Below, piece by piece: positions 40,658 through 50,756 of a DNA stretch of 64,000 nucleotides (the stretch's first letter is position 1; each line of letters starts with the position of its first letter). The notes below the pieces were generated by a model, which worked only from the letters and a program-made list of their open reading frames with translations, made no database searches and was not told where the DNA came from. The stretch comes from Streptomyces sp. NBC_01244 (GTDB lineage Bacteria > Actinomycetota > Actinomycetes > Streptomycetales > Streptomycetaceae). The position numbers were made by a program, and so were the translations under genes. The stretch lies in the NCBI RefSeq assembly GCF_035987325.1, contig NZ_CP108488.1:8804001-8868000 (forward strand), written 5' to 3'.

Positions 40658-43377
40658 GCCGCGCCTCCGATCAGGGTGAGGAACGCGTCTTCCAGCCGCC
40701 GGTGCGGTCCCACTCCCGACACCGGCACCTCCAGCCGTACGAGTTCGGCGATCAGCTCGGCGGCGCTCGCACCGTCCAGCCGTACGAGCAGACCGTCCTC
40801 GGCGCTCGCCACGGACTCCACTCCCTCCAGCGCGGCGATCTTCCCGACCACCGTCTCGTCCACCGGCTGCGCCAGCGACACCAACAGGACGTCCCCGCCG
40901 CCGGTGATCTCGGCGACCTCGCCCGCCTGGACGAGCCGGCCGCGGTCCATGACCACCAGGTGCGTACAGGACTGTTCGACCTCCGACAGCAGGTGGCTGG
41001 AGACGATGACCGTCCGCCCGCCCGCCGCGTACCGGATCATCACGTCGCGCATCTCGCGGATCTGCGGCGGGTCCAGACCGTTGGTCGGCTCGTCGAGGAT
41101 CAGCAGGTCCGGCATGCCGAGCATGGCCTGGGCGATCGCGAGGCGCTGGCGCATGCCCTGCGAGTACGTGCGCACCGCCCGCTCCAGCGCGTCGCCGAGC
41201 CCGGCGATCTCCAGGGCCTCCTCCATGCGGGAGTCCCCGGCGGGGCGGCCCGTGGCCTGCCAGTACAGCTCCAGGTTGGCGCGCCCCGTCAGGTGCGGCA
41301 GGAAGCCGGCCCCCTCCACGAAGGCCCCGACCCGCGAGAGCACGGGCGCGCCTGCCCGGACCCGGTGCCCGAAGACCCGGATCTCCCCGGCATCCGGAGT
41401 GATCAGGCCCATCAGCATCCGCAGGGTCGTGGTCTTGCCCGCGCCGTTGGGCCCGAGCAGGCCGAGCACCTGACCCTTCTCCACCCGGAAGGACAGGTCC
41501 CGCACGGCGTAGCGGTCCTGCGACTTGGCATAGCGCTTGGTCAGCCCCGTGATCTCCAGTGGTACGGCGGCCAGCGCCGGGTCGGGCTGCGCCGCGCCCG
41601 CCCGGCCCCCGCCCGGCCCCCGGCCGGTCCTGCGGAGCCCCACCAGCGCCGCGGCCAGCAGCGCGGCCCCGAGCGGCATCCACCAGGTCCAGGCGGGCAG
41701 CCCGGAGGACGCCGTGCGCACCCCGCCCGCGACGGGCACGGCCAGCGGACCCTGCGCCGAGACGGTGTAGGACACCGGCGCGGCCGGGGAGGCGTAGCCG
41801 AGATCGGTGGCGGCGACGACGAGCCGCAGCCGGTGCCCGGCCTCGACCGCGTGGTCGATCGCGGGCAGCCGCAGCTCGACGGTCTTGTCCTGCTGCGCGC
41901 CCTCCACCCGCACCGGGGCCACCAGCTGACTGGGCAGCACCTGCTGTCGCCCGTCGGGGCCGACGTCGTACACCTTGCCGAACAGGACGGCCGAACCGTC
42001 CTCAGCCGTAGACCTCACCTTTAGGGTGATGGTCGGGGTCCCGGTGATCCGGGTTTCCCCGGTCAGCGGCTCCGAGTCGAAGCGGGCGTTCTGCCCGGGG
42101 AAGTCCAGTGAGAGGCCGCCTCCGAGGGCGGCGAGCTGCCCGCCGATGCCCGGCAGCGCGGACAGGGCAGGCGGTGCTCCGCCCGCCGGGTTGGCGAAGG
42201 TCTGCTCCCGGCCGGTCAGGGCGAACTCGCGCGGCCCGGACAGCAGCCCGGGATAGGCGGAGCCGCTCGCTCCGCGCAGCGTGACCCGGCCGTCGGTGGA
42301 GTCGATGCCGCCGGAGCGCGAGACGCGGAAGGCGGGGCCGGTGTCCACGGCCGTGTCGTCCTTGAGGTAGCGGTCGAACCAGGTCTTCACCCGGTCCTCG
42401 ACCCGGTCCGCCTCGCGCATGCCCCCGTCGTGACCCCCGGCCGCCCAGTCCACGGAGACGGGCGCGCCGTTGGCGGCGATCGCCCGGGCCATGGCATCGG
42501 CCTGGTCCAGCGGGAAGAGGGAGTCGTCCTGGCCCTGCGTGATCAGCGTCGGCACCTTGATCGCGCCGCCCACCGCCGAGGGACTGCGCCGCTCCAGCAG
42601 CGCGCGGGCTTCGGGGTCGGGCTTCCCGGCCACCGCGACCCGTTCGTACATGGCGCACAGCTCCGGCTGGAAGCGTCCGCAGCCGGGAGCGGCCGGGGCC
42701 GCCTGCGGGGCGGCGGCCTGGGCGGAGGCGCCCGGCTGCAGCCCGCCCGCGGAACCGGTGGTGAAGAAGAGGCCCGCCCACAGCTTCTTGAAGACGCCGC
42801 CGGGGAAGAGGGAGTCCGCGAGGTTCCAGTAGGTGATCGAGGGGGCGATGGCGTCCACGCGCGGGTCGTTGCCCGCCGCGAGCAGCGAGATCGCGCCGCC
42901 GTAGGAGCCGCCCGCGACTCCGATGCGCGGATCTCCCGCCGCGTCGAGGCGCACCCCGGGCCGGGCGGCGATCCAGTCGATCAGCCGGGAGACGTCCTTG
43001 ACCTCGTACGCGGGGTCGTTCAGCCCGATCTTCCCGCCGGAGCGGCCGAAGCCGCGCGCCGACCAGGTCAGCACGGCGTAGCCGTCGCGGGCGAGGCGCT
43101 CGGCCTGCGGGCGCACGTCCTCCTTGCTGCCGCCGAAACCGTGGGCGAGGAGCACGGCGGGACGTTTCGCCCCGTTGTCCCCCGCGTCCCCACTGGTGAA
43201 GTACGAGATGTCGATCCCGGCGCCGGGCATGTCGAGGACCTTGTCCTCGCGGCGCACGGACGGGGCGTCGCCGGCCGCGGCGGTGGCCGTGAGGGTGCCC
43301 GCCCCCGCGACGGCGGCAAGCGCGGCAGCGCCCGCGAGCAGGCGGCTTCGGCGGCGCCGGGGCAGTCGGAGCTTCAT
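40654..43377 (-). CDS. Secreted X-Pro-peptidase-like hydrolase fused to ABC ATPase
   Basis: A 907-residue fusion. Residues 1-35 are a signal peptide. Residues about 60-330 are an alpha/beta hydrolase of the CocE/X-Pro dipeptidyl-peptidase type with Ser158 (GGSYGG), an Asp near 284 (QGQDDSLF) and His316 (GGHDGG). Residues about 340-550 are the matching beta-sandwich. A membrane helix follows at 563-582 (WTWWMPLGAALLAAALVGLR). Residues 605-907 are an ABC ATPase with Walker A GPNGAGKT (642-649), signature YSQGMRQRL and Walker B LLILDEPTNGLD. Topology: hydrolase outside, ATPase inside. It is coupled to the permease. Substrate unknown. Confidence 0.85.
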   Translation of the reverse strand: MKLRLPRRRRSRLLAGAAALAAVAGAGTLTATAAAGDAPSVRREDKVLDMPGAGIDISYFTSGDAGDNGAKRPAVLLAHGFGGSKEDVRPQAERLARDGYAVLTWSARGFGRSGGKIGLNDPAYEVKDVSRLIDWIAARPGVRLDAAGDPRIGVAGGSYGGAISLLAAGNDPRVDAIAPSITYWNLADSLFPGGVFKKLWAGLFFTTGSAGGLQPGASAQAAAPQAAPAAPGCGRFQPELCAMYERVAVAGKPDPEARALLERRSPSAVGGAIKVPTLITQGQDDSLFPLDQADAMARAIAANGAPVSVDWAAGGHDGGMREADRVEDRVKTWFDRYLKDDTAVDTGPAFRVSRSGGIDSTDGRVTLRGASGSAYPGLLSGPREFALTGREQTFANPAGGAPPALSALPGIGGQLAALGGGLSLDFPGQNARFDSEPLTGETRITGTPTITLKVRSTAEDGSAVLFGKVYDVGPDGRQQVLPSQLVAPVRVEGAQQDKTVELRLPAIDHAVEAGHRLRLVVAATDLGYASPAAPVSYTVSAQGPLAVPVAGGVRTASSGLPAWTWWMPLGAALLAAALVGLRRTGRGPGGGRAGAAQPDPALAAVPLEITGLTKRYAKSQDRYAVRDLSFRVEKGQVLGLLGPNGAGKTTTLRMLMGLITPDAGEIRVFGHRVRAGAPVLSRVGAFVEGAGFLPHLTGRANLELYWQATGRPAGDSRMEEALEIAGLGDALERAVRTYSQGMRQRLAIAQAMLGMPDLLILDEPTNGLDPPQIREMRDVMIRYAAGGRTVIVSSHLLSEVEQSCTHLVVMDRGRLVQAGEVAEITGGGDVLLVSLAQPVDETVVGKIAALEGVESVASAEDGLLVRLDGASAAELIAELVRLEVPVSGVGPHRRLEDAFLTLIGGAA

Positions 43378-43680
43378 ACGGGAACCCTAAGCGCCAGGCC
43401 GCCGGTGACCGCGCTCCCGCAGGCTGAACTGCGGACGTCCTCAAGGACTACGCCGGTCGGTCGGTGTACCGCGCCTGCGGTATGCGGCGGGCCGGGAGCC
43501 GGGAGCCGGGAGCCGGGGGCCGGGGGCCGGAGAGCCCGGCGAGGTCGGGCCGGGACGATTTTCCCCCCACCCCGCCCCTCCCTCGAAACTGGCGCTCCGC
43601 CCCGGACCCCGCGCCTCAAGCGCCGGCGAGGCTGGAGGTGCCGGGCTGCGCGGGTGGGCGGCCGGCGGGAGGATGGCCGC
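43378..43680. other. Gene-free region between the ABC fusion and DNA ligase
   Basis: These 303 bases hold the divergent promoters and a run of six 7-bp tandem repeats, GCCGGGA x3, GCCGGGG x2 and GCCGGAG (43491-43532). I see no gene. Confidence 0.6.
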
Positions 43681-45231
43681 ATGCTGCTCGCCGAGGTCGC
43701 GCGCGTGTCCCGGGAGGTCGCCGAGACCTCCGCCCGGTCGGGGAAGACCGCCCTGCTCGCGGAGCTGTTCGCCGCCGCGCCCGCCGGGGAAGCGGCCCTG
43801 GTCGTCTCCTACCTGGCCGGACGGCTTCCGCAAGGCCGTCCCGGGATCGGCTGGCGCGCCCTTGCCGCGGAGACCGAACCGGCCGCCGAACCCACCCTGA
43901 CCGTGACCGCCGTCGACGAGGCCGTGTCCCGGCTCGCCGCCGTGGCCGGAGTCGGCGCCCAGGCCGAACGCCGCCGGATCCTGGACGGTCTGCTCGGCGC
44001 CGCCACCGCGGCCGAGCAGCGGTTCCTGCGCAGCCTGCTCGGAGGGGAGGTGCGCCAGGGCGCGCTCGACGCCGTGGCCCTGGAGGGGGTGGCCGCCGCG
44101 GCCGGGGTCCCCGCGGCCGACCTGCGCCGGGCCGCCATGCTCGACGGGTCCCTGCCCCGGGTGGCGGCGGCCGTGCTCGCCGACGGGGCGGCGGCCCTGC
44201 GCGATGTCACCCTGCGGGTGGGGCAGCCCGTACAGCCGATGCTGGCGAACACCGCCAAGTCGGTGGCCGAGGCCCTGGCCGCGCTCGGGCCGTGTGCGGT
44301 GGAGGAGAAGCTCGACGGGATCCGGGTGCAGGTCCACCGCGAGGGGGACGACGTACGGGTGTACACGCGCTCCCTCGACGAGATCACCGACCGGCTGCCG
44401 GAGGTTGCCGAGCTGGCTCGGTCCTTTCCGGGGGACCGGTTCATCCTCGACGGGGAGGTCATCGGACGCTCCGCGGCGGACGGGCGGCCGGTGCCGTTCC
44501 AGGAGGTGGCGAGCCGGGTCGGCTCCCGCGCCGATGTCGAGGCCGCCCGGCGGACCCTTCCGGTCGTCCCCTACTTCTTCGACGTGCTGGCGGAGGGCGA
44601 CCGGGTACTCCTCGACCTGCCGGTGCGCGAACGGTACGCGGCGCTCACCGCCCTGGTTCCCGAGGAGTCCCGGGTCGGCCGGCTCGTGGTCGAGGACCCG
44701 GCGGGGCAGTCGGCCGAGGCGGAGGAGTTCTGGACGCGGACCCTGCGCCGGGGGCACGAGGGCGTGATGCTCAAGGCCCTCGACTCCACCTACGCGGCCG
44801 GCCGGCGCGGCAAACACTGGCTCAAGGTGAAACCGGTGCACACCCTGGACCTGGTGGTGCTCGCCGTGGAGCGGGGCCACGGCCGGCGCACCGGCCTCCT
44901 GTCCAATCTGCACCTGGGCGCCCGGACCGCCGACGGCGGCTACGCGATGCTCGGAAAGACCTTCAAGGGGCTCACCGACGAGATGCTGCGCTGGCAGACC
45001 CAGAGGCTCGGCGAGCTCGCGGTCGAGGACGACGGCCACACGGTCCGGGTGCGCCCCGAACTGGTGGTGGAGATCGCCTACGACGGCCTGCAGCGCTCCC
45101 CGCGCTACCCGGCCGGGGTCGCCCTGCGCTTCGCGCGCGTGCTGCGACACCGTCCCGACAAGCGGGCGCAGGAAGCGGACACGGTGGAGACGGTGCTCGG
45201 CGGTCCGTCCGGACCCTGTGACGCCGCGTAG
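43681..45231 (+). CDS. ATP-dependent DNA ligase
   Basis: A 516-residue ligase. The N-terminal DNA-binding domain covers about 1-180, and the adenylation domain has motif I EEKLDGIRVQ with AMP-accepting Lys210, motif III (FILDGEVIG), motif IV (EGVMLKALDSTY) and motif V (KHWLKVKPV). The C-terminal OB fold ends LVVEIAYDGLQRSPRYPAGVALRFAR. The layout is that of archaeal/actinobacterial LigB-like enzymes. It has no polymerase or nuclease domain and no Ku gene beside it, so a repair role is likely but its NHEJ link is not shown. ATG 43681 is the first start after the tandem repeats. Confidence 0.92.
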   Translation: MLLAEVARVSREVAETSARSGKTALLAELFAAAPAGEAALVVSYLAGRLPQGRPGIGWRALAAETEPAAEPTLTVTAVDEAVSRLAAVAGVGAQAERRRILDGLLGAATAAEQRFLRSLLGGEVRQGALDAVALEGVAAAAGVPAADLRRAAMLDGSLPRVAAAVLADGAAALRDVTLRVGQPVQPMLANTAKSVAEALAALGPCAVEEKLDGIRVQVHREGDDVRVYTRSLDEITDRLPEVAELARSFPGDRFILDGEVIGRSAADGRPVPFQEVASRVGSRADVEAARRTLPVVPYFFDVLAEGDRVLLDLPVRERYAALTALVPEESRVGRLVVEDPAGQSAEAEEFWTRTLRRGHEGVMLKALDSTYAAGRRGKHWLKVKPVHTLDLVVLAVERGHGRRTGLLSNLHLGARTADGGYAMLGKTFKGLTDEMLRWQTQRLGELAVEDDGHTVRVRPELVVEIAYDGLQRSPRYPAGVALRFARVLRHRPDKRAQEADTVETVLGGPSGPCDAA

Positions 45232-45239
45232 GAGCAGTT

Positions 45240-45275
45240 TTGCCTCAGAGGCAACGTGGATTGCCAGGGAGGTAA
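45240..45275 (+). promoter_or_regulatory. Palindromic operator before XRE-cupin gene
   Basis: TTGCCTCAGAGGCAA (45240-45254) is a perfect 6-bp inverted repeat with a 3-bp centre. TTGCCAGGGAGGTAA (45261-45275) is a second, imperfect copy 21 bases downstream. They lie in the leader of the regulator gene and suggest autoregulation. Confidence 0.6.
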
Positions 45276-45295
45276 GGATCTGGCTCAATCGGGGC

Positions 45296-45958
45296 ATGAC
45301 AACCGGTCCTGCCCCCGGCGACACCGCCCCGGAAGCCGAGCTGCCCACCGTGGCCCCGCAGCTGCGCGATCTGCGCCGCCGGGCCGGGCTCACCCTGGAG
45401 GCCGCCGCCGCCCGGGCCCGGCTCTCGCCGGCGCACCTGTCGCGGCTGGAGACCGGCCGCCGCCAGCCCTCGCTGCCGCTGCTGCTCGGGCTCGCCCGCA
45501 CGTACGGCACGACGGTCTCGGAGCTGCTCGGGGAGACCCCGGCCGTCGCCGATCCCATCGTACGGGCCGGCGGCCCCGGCGCCCGCGAGGCGGACGGCTG
45601 GACGTACTGGCAGGCCGGCGGCTCCGGCCGCGGGATGCAGGCGCTGCGCGTGCACGTTCCTCCCCCAGCTACCGCTGGGAGGGACCCCCGGGGCCGCGGC
45701 CAGGGCGAGCTGGTCCGCGTACATCCCGGGGAGGAGTGGCTGTACGTGCTGCAGGGGCGGCTGAGGCTGCACCTGGGGGAGACCGAGTACCTGCTGGAGC
45801 CGGGGGACAGCGCCCACTTCGACTCGCTCACCGCGCACCGGATCGGCGCGGCCTCGGCCGCCGGGGCGGAGCTGCTGTTCGTCCACACGCTGCTGCAGAG
45901 CAGCCTCGCCGGCCTGTGCCTCGGCGGCGGCACCGGCACGACCACACACCACCGATAG
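45296..45958 (+). CDS. XRE-family regulator with C-terminal cupin
   Basis: A 220-residue protein. The HTH is LRDLRRRAGLTLEAAAARARLSPAHLSRLETGRRQPS. The cupin barrel follows with VHPGEEWLYVLQGRLRLHLGETEYLLEPGDSAHFDSLTAHRI, containing the two cupin motifs. An insertion of about ten Pro/Gly/Arg residues (ATAGRDPRGRGQ) lies before the barrel. Such regulators sense small molecules through the cupin. ATG 45296 lies just after the palindromes. It is followed by a small membrane protein gene after 17 bases, in the same direction. Confidence 0.9.
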   Translation: MTTGPAPGDTAPEAELPTVAPQLRDLRRRAGLTLEAAAARARLSPAHLSRLETGRRQPSLPLLLGLARTYGTTVSELLGETPAVADPIVRAGGPGAREADGWTYWQAGGSGRGMQALRVHVPPPATAGRDPRGRGQGELVRVHPGEEWLYVLQGRLRLHLGETEYLLEPGDSAHFDSLTAHRIGAASAAGAELLFVHTLLQSSLAGLCLGGGTGTTTHHR

Positions 45959-45975
45959 GCGAGGAGCCGTACGCC

Positions 45976-46152
45976 ATGTCCGATGAGCAGAACACGCCCA
46001 CGCACACGCCCACGCGCACGCCCACGCAGCAGGTACAGCAGTCGAAGTTCCCGCGCGGTCTCATCATCCGGCTCATCGCCTACTTGTTTGTAGGCCATTT
46101 GTTCGCGTTCTTCGTTTACTTGCTTTTTGTCCTGGGTGCGCAAAACCAGTGA
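45976..46152 (+). CDS. Small membrane protein, DUF6126-like
   Basis: A 58-residue protein. It starts MSDEQNTPTHTPTRTPTQQ with Thr-Pro repeats, then KFPRGLIIRL and one long hydrophobic helix (IAYLFVGHLFAFFVYLLFVLGAQNQ). The size, single helix and position right after an XRE-cupin regulator resemble DUF6126 proteins of streptomycetes; I recognise this by pattern only. ATG 45976 has GAGGAG upstream. The AT content of its helix-coding part is higher than its neighbours, as expected for Phe, Leu and Tyr codons. Confidence 0.75.
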   Translation: MSDEQNTPTHTPTRTPTQQVQQSKFPRGLIIRLIAYLFVGHLFAFFVYLLFVLGAQNQ

Positions 46153-46216
46153 CAGGGGGCCGGAATTTCCGTACACGGCTCTAGGAACCTACAGGTCCTG
46201 AAGCTACCCTCCGCGC

Positions 46217-47299
46217 ATGATTTCCACGGTTGTCTGGGGTACCGGCAACGTCGGCCGTTTGGCCATCCGTGCCGTAGAGGCCCATCCGGCGCTGAAGTTG
46301 GCCGCCGTCATCGTCCACAATCCAGAAAAGGTCGGCCGCGACGCCGGTGAACTCGGCGAACTCGACTACGAGACGGGCGTCCTGGCCACCGACGACATAG
46401 CGGCGGTCCTCGCCGCCCGTCCGCAGGCGGTGGTCTACGCGGCGTCCGGCGACATCCGCCCCGACGACGCGCTCGCCGACATCACCCGGGCGATCCGCTC
46501 CGGGGCCGTCGTCGTGAGCCCCGCCCTCTATCCGCTCTACGACTACCGCAGCGCACCACCGGAGTTCCTCGACCCGGTGACCGCCGCGGTCGCGGAGGGC
46601 GGCGGCTCGCTCTTCGCCTCCGGCGTCGACCCCGGCTGGGGCAACGACGTACTCCCGCTGCTGCTCAGCGGGCTCGGCACCCGGATCGACGTCATTCGCT
46701 GCCAGGAGATCTTCGACTACTCCACCTACGACCAGCCGGACTCCGTCCGCCACCTCATCGGCATGGGCCAGCCCATGGACTACGAGCCGATGATGCTCAT
46801 GCCGTCCATCCCGACCATGGTGTGGGGCGGGCAGATCCGGATGATGGCCCGGGCGCTCGGCGTCGAACTCGACGACATCCGCGAGACCGTGGAGCGCCGC
46901 GCCCTCGACACCACCGTCACCACGCGCACGATGGGGGAGTTCGAGGGAGGCACCCAGGGCGCGATCCGGTTCGAGGTGCAGGGGATCGTCGAGGGCGAAC
47001 CCCGCATCGTCATCGAGCACGTCACCCGCATCCACGCCTCCTGCGCCCCCGACTGGCCGACCCCGCCCGACGGCGGCGACGGCGCCCACCGGGTGATCAT
47101 CGAGGGCCGCCCGCACATCGAGGTCACCATCGAGGCCACCGACGAGGGCGAGAACCGCTCCGCCGGAGGCAACGCCACCGCGGTCGGACGCCTCGTAGGA
47201 GCCATCGACTGGCTGGTGGAGGCCGAACCGGGGCTCTACGACGCCCTGGACGTCCCCCTGCGCCCCGCCGTCGGCAAACTCGGAAGGAAACTGTCATGA
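46217..47299 (+). CDS. Dihydrodipicolinate-reductase-like NAD(P)H oxidoreductase
   Basis: A 360-residue Rossmann-fold enzyme: TVVWGTGNVGRLAIRAVEAHPALKL at the start and DPGWGNDVLPLLLSGLGTRIDVIRC before the catalytic domain. It resembles the 2,4-diaminopentanoate dehydrogenase/DapB-like group found near steroid genes in actinobacteria. Its stop overlaps the start of the next gene (ATGA). It lies next to the cholesterol oxidase gene, convergent, but I cannot prove a steroid role. The promoter region carries no clear operator. Confidence 0.82.
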   Translation: MISTVVWGTGNVGRLAIRAVEAHPALKLAAVIVHNPEKVGRDAGELGELDYETGVLATDDIAAVLAARPQAVVYAASGDIRPDDALADITRAIRSGAVVVSPALYPLYDYRSAPPEFLDPVTAAVAEGGGSLFASGVDPGWGNDVLPLLLSGLGTRIDVIRCQEIFDYSTYDQPDSVRHLIGMGQPMDYEPMMLMPSIPTMVWGGQIRMMARALGVELDDIRETVERRALDTTVTTRTMGEFEGGTQGAIRFEVQGIVEGEPRIVIEHVTRIHASCAPDWPTPPDGGDGAHRVIIEGRPHIEVTIEATDEGENRSAGGNATAVGRLVGAIDWLVEAEPGLYDALDVPLRPAVGKLGRKLS

Positions 47300-47775
47300 G
47301 GATCGACATACCCGAAGGTCAGCACCCCATCGAGTACGTGTGGGGCGATCTGGTGCCCGGCATCGGCATGGCCGCCGCCAACTTTTCGCTGTCGGTGTAC
47401 GCCCACACCACCCTGGGGCTGCGGGAGTTCGAAGCGGCGCGGCTGCGCGTCGCGCAGATCAACGGCTGCGTCTTCTGCCTGGACTGGCGCACCGACCGGG
47501 ACGGAGAGAAGGTCGAGGACGAGTTCCCCGAGGCCGTCACCGACTGGCGCACCACGGACCGCTTCGACGAGCGCACCCGGCTCGCGGCGGAGTACGCCGA
47601 GCGGTACTGCCTGGACCACCACGGCCTGGACGAGGAGTTCTGGGAGCGGATGACGGCCCGCTTCAGCCAGGTGGAGATCGTGGAGCTGACGATGAGCATC
47701 GGCTCCTGGCTGGCCTTCGGCCGGCTCAACCACGTGCTCGGACTCGACAGCGTCTGCGTGCTGCCGGGCCACTGA
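47296..47775 (+). CDS. Carboxymuconolactone decarboxylase/AhpD-like protein
   Basis: A 159-residue all-helical CMD-family protein. The redox motif is NGCVFCLDWRT (CxxC with the following helix), and LTMSIGSWLAFGRLNHVLGLD ends the domain. AhpD-like members are peroxidase partners; others act on lactones. Translational coupling with the reductase suggests they act together. ATG 47296 overlaps the previous stop. Confidence 0.88.
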   Translation: MRIDIPEGQHPIEYVWGDLVPGIGMAAANFSLSVYAHTTLGLREFEAARLRVAQINGCVFCLDWRTDRDGEKVEDEFPEAVTDWRTTDRFDERTRLAAEYAERYCLDHHGLDEEFWERMTARFSQVEIVELTMSIGSWLAFGRLNHVLGLDSVCVLPGH

Positions 47776-47805
47776 GCGCGCGGGGCGTGCGGTGCGCACA
47801 CGGGT

Positions 47806-47836
47806 CCGGGGCCGTCGGAGAATCCGACGGCCCCGG
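47806..47836. terminator. Bidirectional terminator
   Basis: CCGGGGCCGTCGGA (47806-47819) pairs with TCCGACGGCCCCGG (47823-47836) in a 14-bp stem with loop GAA. It separates the convergent CMD gene and cholesterol oxidase gene. Confidence 0.85.
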
Positions 47837-47857
47837 CCTTCGTGCTGTCCGCCGCCC

Positions 47858-49528
<1,671 letters not shown>

Positions 49529-49540
49529 CTAGGCGGAATG

Positions 49541-49552
49541 AGAACGAGTTCT
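49541..49552 (-). promoter_or_regulatory. KstR-like operator before cholesterol oxidase
   Basis: AGAACGAGTTCT is a perfect 12-base dyad, followed by A. It matches the KstR consensus TNNAACNNGTTNNA at all but the first T. KstR is the TetR-family regulator of cholesterol genes in actinobacteria, and the site lies 28 bases before the coding start. Confidence 0.65.
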
Positions 49553-49962
49553 ACTGCCGAGTGCTTGCGAAGTCACTAGATACGTCAAGGCATCTTTCGG
49601 TGGCGGCGGTCGTGGGCGGGGCCGATTCGCGGCCCGCAGAAGGGGGCTGAAGGTCCCATCGGACGCTGGGAACGACGACCCGCTGTGGATGGCCGGTGCT
49701 CCCGGAGTGACGGAAGTGCTCCGGGGAGGGGGGTCGCCGGTGAGGTGCGTCCGGGCGAATCCGCCACGTCAGAAGTCGAACGCGTTACGGGAAGCCCCGT
49801 CGCCCCGTGGTGGCCGGGCTCTCGGCCCACCCCGCCACTCCGTCGTGGCTGCATCCGGTCGGCCCGGAGGCCGAAAAGCGACAAACCGCAAGGTGGGCCC
49901 GGGGTCGGCGCCCGAATCTTTTTACCTTCGCCGTGCGTTCCTGTTCGGCGCCCGGGCCGGTG
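49553..49962. other. Gene-free region upstream of cholesterol oxidase
   Basis: Over these 410 bases I see no gene with convincing codon use. TCGGCGCCCG occurs twice, 40 bases apart, near 49908 and 49948. An AT-rich spot (CTTTTTACCTTCG) lies near 49920. Confidence 0.4.
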
Positions 49963-50619
49963 TTACAGGCCCGGCGCACCCCGGGCGGCGTCCTCGCGTA
50001 CAGAAGGGGAACGCGCACGGTCGCCGGTCCAGACCAGGATCAGCGTCGAGGCGGCCGCCGCGAAGGCGCACCAGGTCGAAGCGAACTCCAGCCTCCACAG
50101 CGCGGCGCAGACGAGGGCCCCGGCCGTCAGGAGCAGGCCGAGCAGGCGCAGTCGGTGATCCCCCGAGAGGAGCAGGGCGCCGAGCGTGGCGAACAGATAG
50201 CCCGCGAGGGCCAGGGGCATCCACGGAATGTCCACGCCGTATCCGAGGGTGTGGCCGCGGATCTCGGCGCTCACCGGGCGGGTCGCGAGGCAGTACGAGA
50301 GGTACGCGCCGGTGGCGAGTCCGGCGGCGGCCGGCAGGCGCAGCCGGGGCCTGAGCTCGGGCGCGGCGGCGAGCAGGACTCCGAGCGGCACCCATACGGG
50401 CAGCAGCGGGAGGGCGATCACCGCCCAGGCGGTGGTGGCCGGGCCGCAGCCGCCGCCGGAGTTCCAGACGGCGGCTTCGGTCAGCTGGTGCGCGCCCAGG
50501 ATCAGCGGGAGTGCGGCGACGGGCAGGTCCCGGGCGCGCCGGGTCCGGACCAGGCAGACGATCCCGACGGCGGTGATGACCGTGCCCGCCGTCAGATCGG
50601 CCGTCGCGCTCCAGCACAT
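49963..50619 (-). CDS. DUF6629 integral membrane protein
   Basis: A 218-residue membrane protein with about seven hydrophobic helices. The start MCWSATADLTAGTVITAVGIVCLVR and the motif LILGAHQLTEAAVWNSGGG are typical of DUF6629. ATG 50617-50619 has GGGAGGC seven bases upstream; the upstream frame extension is not protein-like. It is divergent from the glycanase. Function unknown. Confidence 0.88.
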   Translation of the reverse strand: MCWSATADLTAGTVITAVGIVCLVRTRRARDLPVAALPLILGAHQLTEAAVWNSGGGCGPATTAWAVIALPLLPVWVPLGVLLAAAPELRPRLRLPAAAGLATGAYLSYCLATRPVSAEIRGHTLGYGVDIPWMPLALAGYLFATLGALLLSGDHRLRLLGLLLTAGALVCAALWRLEFASTWCAFAAAASTLILVWTGDRARSPSVREDAARGAPGL

Positions 50620-50756
50620 GAGGGCCTCCCGCTCCCACGGTAGGCGGAGGCGTGAACGTCTGCCACACCACGGATCTCTGGAAGAATTCGACAAGAAGCA
50701 GAAGAATCCTGCATGACTCTTGCCGTGTTTGCGCGCGGGGTCCTACTGTCCCGGCC

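Noticed and set aside
43441..46176. A 911-codon minus-strand frame opposite the DNA ligase
   Set aside because: It is the complement of the ligase and the cupin regulator, which carry real motifs. The minus product has no recognisable domain.
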